From Psilocybe azurescens (Eukaryota; Basidiomycota; Agaricomycetes; Agaricales; Agrocybaceae), in NCBI GenBank assembly GCA_023853785.1, contig JAJIRX010001057.1:1-11322 (forward strand): DNA of 11,322 nucleotides, in the 5' to 3' direction. The notes under the pieces were generated by a model. It made no database searches, was not told the DNA's origin, and saw only the letters and a program-made list of their open reading frames with translations. A program made the translations under genes and the position numbers. Of the stretch, positions 6,996 to 11,322 are shown piece by piece. Each line of letters begins with the position of its first letter. Positions within the stretch are counted from its first letter, which is position 1.

Positions 6996-8083
6996 CAGTG
7001 ACTTGCATACAGTATACTGACACCTTGGGACAATGACATTCCTTGGGTCAAATTGAAATTCCGACCCCAAATTTGATTCAAAACACTTGTTTGGTAAACT
7101 TATTTACGTAGTATAGATACAAGCTCAGGCCAAATTTTATAGTGATTGGATAACTTCCCTGGTTCTAGATCAAAATATGATAAAGAATGTGGGTATATTT
7201 GACTGCAAAATTTTTCTTTCATGACTTTGTGCCATTTTGGTTTGGTTTTGGAGCAATATTTTTATACGTTCAGAAAGCTCATTTTCCTCTTTCCAATACA
7301 CCTTTAATAGTAAGAATCCGGTCAATTTTGACCTCATAATGAATTGACTTTAGTGTCGGCATGACAATCTGATGCAATATGCACTGGTTCACACATGAGC
7401 ATTACATTTTTGATGCACGGAAACACAGTTGGTAAAGGCTTGGGTCACACTATCCCAAGGACCATCAGTGACATTTGACATCCCCAGTAATTGTTGTATA
7501 TTGCACCGAAACTCCCACTTTTGTAAAAAGGTTATCAGTAGGTGTATACAAAGTCCCTCCATGACCCAATGTAAAAATATTTAGAGATTATTAGGTAAAA
7601 AAATTCAGGACAAAATGCTGTTCCAGAGAACGTCCATATACTGTATTTTTTGCAGTCTGAAATTTCAGTACACCTTGATGTGACCATCATTTAACTCTCT
7701 CACGGTAACTCCATTTTAAATACAACCCTGGGGCGGGCACAGCTCTTGTAAAAGTCCACTGTTCTGTAGTCGCACTTGTAGGACAAAATATAATATACAG
7801 TTTGTTTACTGCATCCTGCAAGGATAGCTATCTCTGGGGTAGTTCTCTGTTGTTCATTATATCACATAAGAATACCACAATGCATATCTTGAGAAATAGA
7901 AGGGCCATTGGAGTACAAAAGTCTTTCCATTCAATAAATACTACATGCCTGTTATTCAAATGCCTGTGCAAGATCTATCCCAACACCACAAAACTGGGAA
8001 AAAATAAGGTTTGAAGTGACAAGTTGGTCACATCAAATGGCTTGAGGAAAATTTTGGACTGCAAAAAATATGCAAGTCACATG
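6996..8083. mobile_element. Non-autonomous Tc1/mariner-type insertion, 1088 bp
   Basis: The left end reads CAGTGACTTGCATA. The right end, read inward on the other strand, is CATGTGACTTGCATA, so the terminal inverted repeats are about 14-15 bp with one indel. TA lies immediately outside both ends (6994-6995 and 8084-8085). Removing the insert and one TA restores GTCTAATCTAATCAATCATC, the sequence of uninterrupted C units such as 10575 onward. TA duplication and CAGT-type ends are typical of the Tc1/mariner superfamily. No transposase frame is visible; the longest plus-strand frame is 70 codons. CAGTATACTG at 7010-7019 is a perfect palindrome. The inner sequence is otherwise AT-rich and anonymous. 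Confidence 0.8.
7641..8072. repeat. Internal inverted arms within the insertion
   Basis: The left arm (about 7641-7686) and the right arm (about 8025-8072) are inverted relative to one another. Shared blocks on one strand are TATTTTTTGCAGTC, AAATTT-like sequence, and TTGATGTGACCA. They enclose about 340 bp. The right arm lies against the right terminal repeat, so the right third of the element can fold back, or an older element's end is buried here. Confidence 0.7.
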
Positions 8084-8222
8084 TAATCAATCATCTATGA
8101 TGTGCAGGGAACTGCTATTATACACCCTAATCAAACAGGTTTGACTGCTTATTGTGAAGATCACGTGCTGACCTTGGACTATTACAAGGTCCTCACGTGA
8201 TCACCATCAAAATCTAGAATAA
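8084..8222 (+). repeat. C array copy I: rest of unit 3 (terminal unit)
   Basis: This continues unit 3 after the insertion. It carries the last-unit signature GCTATTATACACCCTAATC, otherwise found only in the last unit of copy II (from 10613). It ends in CAAAATCTAGAATA, where similarity between the two copies stops. This marks the likely right end of the element. Confidence 0.88.
8159..8202 (+). repeat. Terminal-unit hairpin followed by CTAG
   Basis: GATCACGTG (CT) GACCTTG pairs with CAAGGTC (CT) CACGTGATC: 9 + 7 bp with a 2x2 internal mismatch and an 8-nt loop. CTAG follows at 8214-8217, 11 nt after the stem. The spacing and tetranucleotide resemble a Helitron 3' terminus (hairpin 10-12 nt before CTRR). 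The base after CTAG is A, whereas canonical Helitrons have T, so the match is incomplete. Confidence 0.75.
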
Positions 8223-8507
8223 ATCAATATGGTCAGAAAGCCAAATATTATACTATCTATCATTCTGAACCATATGCAAAACTTGGCGTACAAGATATAT
8301 ATCTAAAGTTTCAGGAAAATACAACTTTAAGTAGATTGATGAAGTAACTACTACTATCAGTGTAATTTTATTCATTCATACGTCCCACATTACATGGTTG
8401 TTAAGTTTGTAACAGATGTCACATCTGTCCCTCACAAGTGATCCTTGATGGCGAAACCTTATTAATTATCAAAGGCGATCCTGTGCAGAAATCACAAAGC
8501 TGTCCAC
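8223..8507. other. Unassigned sequence with a 17-bp palindrome
   Basis: No gene is seen. ACAGATGT-C-ACATCTGT at 8412-8428 is a perfect palindrome around a central C. The rest is AT-rich sequence right of the probable end of copy I. Confidence 0.5.
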
Positions 8508-8817
8508 TAAATTAGGCGATCACCTGTTGGTAGTTAAACATCACTGTGCCACAGGGAGATCACTACTGGGACCAAATGCATTGGCAATTGAAATCTTGTC
8601 TACAACTCAACATATGGTGGACTACTAGATCCACCCATAACACTTGTGATTTGAAATGCAGCTGACGTGGTGAAAGGTTGCCCAGTTAGCGATCTCCACT
8701 TGATACTAGAGTAACACCCCATGTGATAAGGGCACCTGCTGTTCCAGGAGGTCCGGCAAATGTAACTGTGCTCGGGAACTTTGGTATGGTTCCTACCGAA
8801 ATATACTCTTAAGAAAT
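8508..8817 (+). repeat. Fragments related to module B start and to the pre-B block
   Basis: The start, 8508-8555 (AAATTAGGCGATCACCTGTTG), resembles the beginning of module B at 6382 and 9789. The end, 8768-8817 (GTGCTCGGGAACTTTGGTAT and ACTCTTAAGAAAT), matches 9740-9786, the block just before module B in copy II. Pieces of the B edge have therefore been duplicated about 1 kb apart. GATC-containing short motifs are frequent between them. Confidence 0.65.
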
Positions 8818-8875
8818 CTAGATCCTACACACTTGAGATCTGTCTGATAAAATGAGTGAGTGATCGCCCAGTTAG

Positions 8876-9128
8876 GCACTGCATTATAGGACAACTGATA
8901 TTATCTTCAAATAAGCGCTGTAGCCTAGGAAAACTAGTACTTTCCACTATTATAATGGGTGCAGCAAAGGCTAGGCAGCACGCAACCCATTTCCTTCCGT
9001 TTCTGTGCATCTACTTCAATCATCGCAAACCAAGGCATCTATTTAGTCTATATAAACAGTCCTGTATCCTAGAATAGGAACCAAGTAATCTACGCCCCAA
9101 ATTTGATATCAGAATCTACTTTGAATAA
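8876..9128 (+). mobile_element. Modular element copy II, module A
   Basis: Diverged partner of 5880-6127, with the same order of landmarks (TGATATTATCTTCAAATAAG, CTAGTACTTTCCACTATTAT, AGAATAGGAACCAAGTAATC). The differences are scattered substitutions and small indels, as expected of old copies. The short frames on both strands are not supported as genes. Confidence 0.85.
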
Positions 9129-9739
9129 GAACATACATGTTATACTTCAGAACTAGTAATTTGTGTGATAAAAAATCAACACTACAGTTCACCATAAGAT
9201 ATTAGGCGGTACCTGGTTTAGTGAGTGATTGTGATTGTTATATTCAATGTCAGGACTATTAGACTTGATAAGCAGGCTTTTTATAAGTCATCCGTTGGAC
9301 TGGGGATTGTTCAGAGTTAGAACCCTATATGGCTAGCGGTTGCTCATAGTAACTAGGGACGACTGTCAAAGAAATCCGTCTGTGCAATACATTGCCCATT
9401 GTAATTAAGGACTGTGAACTTGTGTGATGCTTAGAGGAACTAAGAATATGTTATACTCATAATAGCGGTGATCGCTCATAGTTTTTATATTTTGAGTTTG
9501 AGTTTTAAAAGAATAACAAAGCAATCTGATAAGTGCCCACGTGTGCACTTACCCAAAAGCATCCACTTGATATTTGGAGATCACCCTCATTGCGAGTGAT
9601 CACCCTTGATATTATTAGTGCGTGTACACTTGCCCAGCGATCCCCTTGATATTGGTGATAACCCTCACTGCAAAAGCATTGTTTATATTTGGTGGTCAAC
9701 TGATGCGGAATGAAGTTGTCTAAAATACACCAGCTTGAT
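9129..9739. other. Copy II spacer with an 81-bp tandem duplication
   Basis: This spacer is longer than that of copy I and does not match it. At 9541-9593 and 9622-9671 two related units share GTGTGCACTT or GTGTACACTT, CCCA, ATCC-CTTGATATT and ACCCTCA-TGC, with a period of 81 bp. TGATCGCTCATAG (about 9470) and GGTTGCTCATAG (about 9338) form another degenerate pair. No gene is seen. Confidence 0.6.
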
Positions 9740-9788
9740 GTGCTTGGGAACCTTAGTATGATTTCCCAAATGTACTCTTAGAAAGTTG

Positions 9789-10000
9789 CCAAATTAGGTG
9801 ACCTGTTGCCAGGAAATCATGATGTGGCGCATCAGTTGCGTTGTTTTTAGCTCAGCTTGGCAGGAGTGTGTAAATTTATAGGTAACGTGCAGTTGTGGTG
9901 AAAGTGAGAGAAGAAGAAAGGAATAAAAGGGATCTTCTTAGAAGTGGGCCAAACTATATACTACTGCAAAACAAGGGCTCTATGTTTGTGATTCAAACTT
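9789..10000 (+). mobile_element. Modular element copy II, module B
   Basis: Matches 6382-6679 but lacks about 87 bp in the middle. It is preceded at 9740-9786 by the block also found at 8768-8817, and it runs without a gap into the five-unit C array. Confidence 0.85.
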
Positions 10001-10729
10001 TAATCTAATCAATACATCAGTGTACAGAAAGAACTTGCCATTGTAGACCCCAATCAAACAAGTTTGACCGCATATGAAGATCACGTGCTGACCTTGTGTT
10101 GTGATCCTCACGTGATTATCATCAAATAAAATATCCGGCTCATGTCAATCAATCAATCATCTGGATGTCAGAGGACTTGCCCCATTCAAACAAGTTTGAC
10201 CGCTTATTATGAAGATCACGTGCTGACCTTGATTATTGTGAGGTTCTCAATGTGATTATCATCAAAAAAATAAAATATCCGGCTCCTGTCAATCAATCAA
10301 TACATCTGTGATGTGCAGAGAACTTGCCCAATCAAACAAGTTTGACTGCTTATTATGAAGATCATGTGCTGACCTTGATAATTGTAGGTCCTCAATGTGA
10401 TTATCATCAAAAATAAAAATATCCGGCTCCTGTCATCTAATCAATACATTTGTGATGTGCAGAGGACTTGCTAATCACACAAGTTTGACTGCTTATTATG
10501 AAGATCACGTGCTTTGACCTTGGATTATTGTGAGGTCATGTGATCACATCAAAAATCAATAATATCTGTCTCCTGTCTAATCTAATCAATCATACATCTA
10601 TGATGTGCAGGTGCTATTATACACCCTAATCAAACAAGTTTGACTGCTTATTGTGAATCACGTGCTGACCTTGGACTACAACAAGGTCCTCACGTGATCA
10701 CCATCAAAATCTAGAATATCTGGCTCCTT
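10001..10729 (+). repeat. C array copy II: five tandem units of about 144 bp
   Basis: Units: 10001-10143, 10144-10287, 10288-10431, 10432-10574 and 10575-10729. Unit 1 has the first-unit signature (CCATTGTAGACCCC) and unit 5 the last-unit signature (GCTATTATACACCCTAATC). The middle units lack both. All carry TCAAACAAGTTTGA or a close variant and TGACCTTG. The inverted CACGTG arms are decayed in units 2-4 and best kept in unit 5. Confidence 0.93.
10657..10698 (+). repeat. Copy II terminal-unit hairpin followed by CTAG
   Basis: ATCACGTG (CT) GACCTTG pairs with CAAGGTC (CT) CACGTGAT around an 8-nt loop. CTAG follows at 10711-10714, 12 nt after the paired stem. This is the same layout as at 8159-8217 in copy I. 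Other C units end in CGAG or in an A-rich stretch instead of CTAG. Confidence 0.75.
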
Positions 10730-11322
10730 TGCTTGTTTGTGAACTTCAGGATCATTGTAGTAGTTATGATGTTTTTAATGTTTATAGAGAAAGAAACAGT
10801 ATATGAAGATTCCAACTCATTTGGTAATTTCAGATGTATAGCCCAAAATTACATTGAATATGTTTTTCTATATATATACGAGCTATCTTCACAGAGTGGC
10901 TTCCTAAAATCATAAAAATTGGCAGGGCAGTGTATTTATACTGCAAGAACATAACTAGGCAATAAAAAGTATTTTTTTCAACAAGGTTGATTTATAGCAG
11001 GTATAATATCAATATCTCATAAAACAGCCTGTAGCTCAGTCAATATTTGTTGTAAAATCAAAATTTTGAAGGAGGATGATCCTAAGAAGGCCCAGAGCAT
11101 ACCTGATAGTTTTTTGAATTTTGAAATTTGGTCATTTTCAACGATGTTTGACAATACCGATGCCTGAAGACAAGAAATGGCTATTGGATAACACTCCAAG
11201 TCATTTAGCCTGTACGCCCACACTCATAGTGTAACACACAGCCTTTTGCATTAAATTCGCCCCCTCACCCCAAACCCAAGCTCAAAGCGAATAATCGATG
11301 AAATAATTACTAGCGACTTTGT
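10730..11322. other. No recognisable gene; AT-rich sequence
   Basis: Short frames exist (plus strand 10733-10915, minus strand 11017-11223) but show no domain, splice site or repeat match within the window. The minus-strand frame is open for 68 codons and could be part of an unlisted interspersed repeat. A TATATATA patch lies near 10870. Confidence 0.5.

Noticed and set aside
7802..8014. 70-codon frame inside the TA-flanked insertion as a transposase remnant
   Set aside because: I see no DDE/DDD spacing, helix-turn-helix or similarity to transposases, and it is too short to judge.
11029..11045. tRNA-like box A (GCCTGTAGCTCAGT)
   Set aside because: No matching box B, no cloverleaf pairing and no T-arm follow, so this is chance or part of a repeat.

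Overview
This window looks like eukaryotic, probably animal, non-coding DNA. It is AT-rich over most of its length and has no long open frames. Repeats are layered on one another, and the few protein-like stretches look like short exons rather than complete bacterial-style genes. One candidate intron is 53 nt with good splice borders, which would suit a compact invertebrate genome such as a sponge; that assignment is inference and weak. I recognise no gene by name, and see no rRNA, tRNA, CRISPR array or operon.

Layout. Positions 1-700 are GC-richer and may hold minus-strand exon fragments. Positions 790-1140 are low-complexity. Positions 2195-2573 support a two-exon minus-strand gene model: a Cys-rich segment followed by hydrophobic segments and a short basic tail. 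Positions 2846-3068 are a minisatellite of about 28 bp whose units carry the motif TGAGTCAGC. Positions 3470-5260 form a patchwork: three copies of a dispersed repeat, degenerate 'AGTCCGC' and 'CACTC' sequence in both orientations, and a tandem array with a period near 95 bp. Positions 5688-5903 hold a minus-strand, Pro/Tyr-rich exon-like frame with a PPYY motif, cut at its 5' side by a repeat.

The main find is at 5880-10729: two diverged copies of one modular element that I do not recognise. Its order is module A, module B, then a tandem array (C) of units of about 144-158 bp. Copy I has three C units and copy II has five. First units share a signature and last units share another, so the array sits inside a defined element. 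Only the last units combine the best hairpin (16 bp of stem) with CTAG 11 nt downstream, which resembles a Helitron 3' end. The third C unit of copy I is split by a 1088-bp insertion (6996-8083) with short terminal inverted repeats and TA on both sides, as expected of a non-autonomous Tc1/mariner-type element. Uninterrupted units elsewhere in the window serve as the empty site.

There is no set of genes here that work together. The window records repeat invasion, array growth and nested transposition around possible small exons. The last 590 bases hold nothing I can name.
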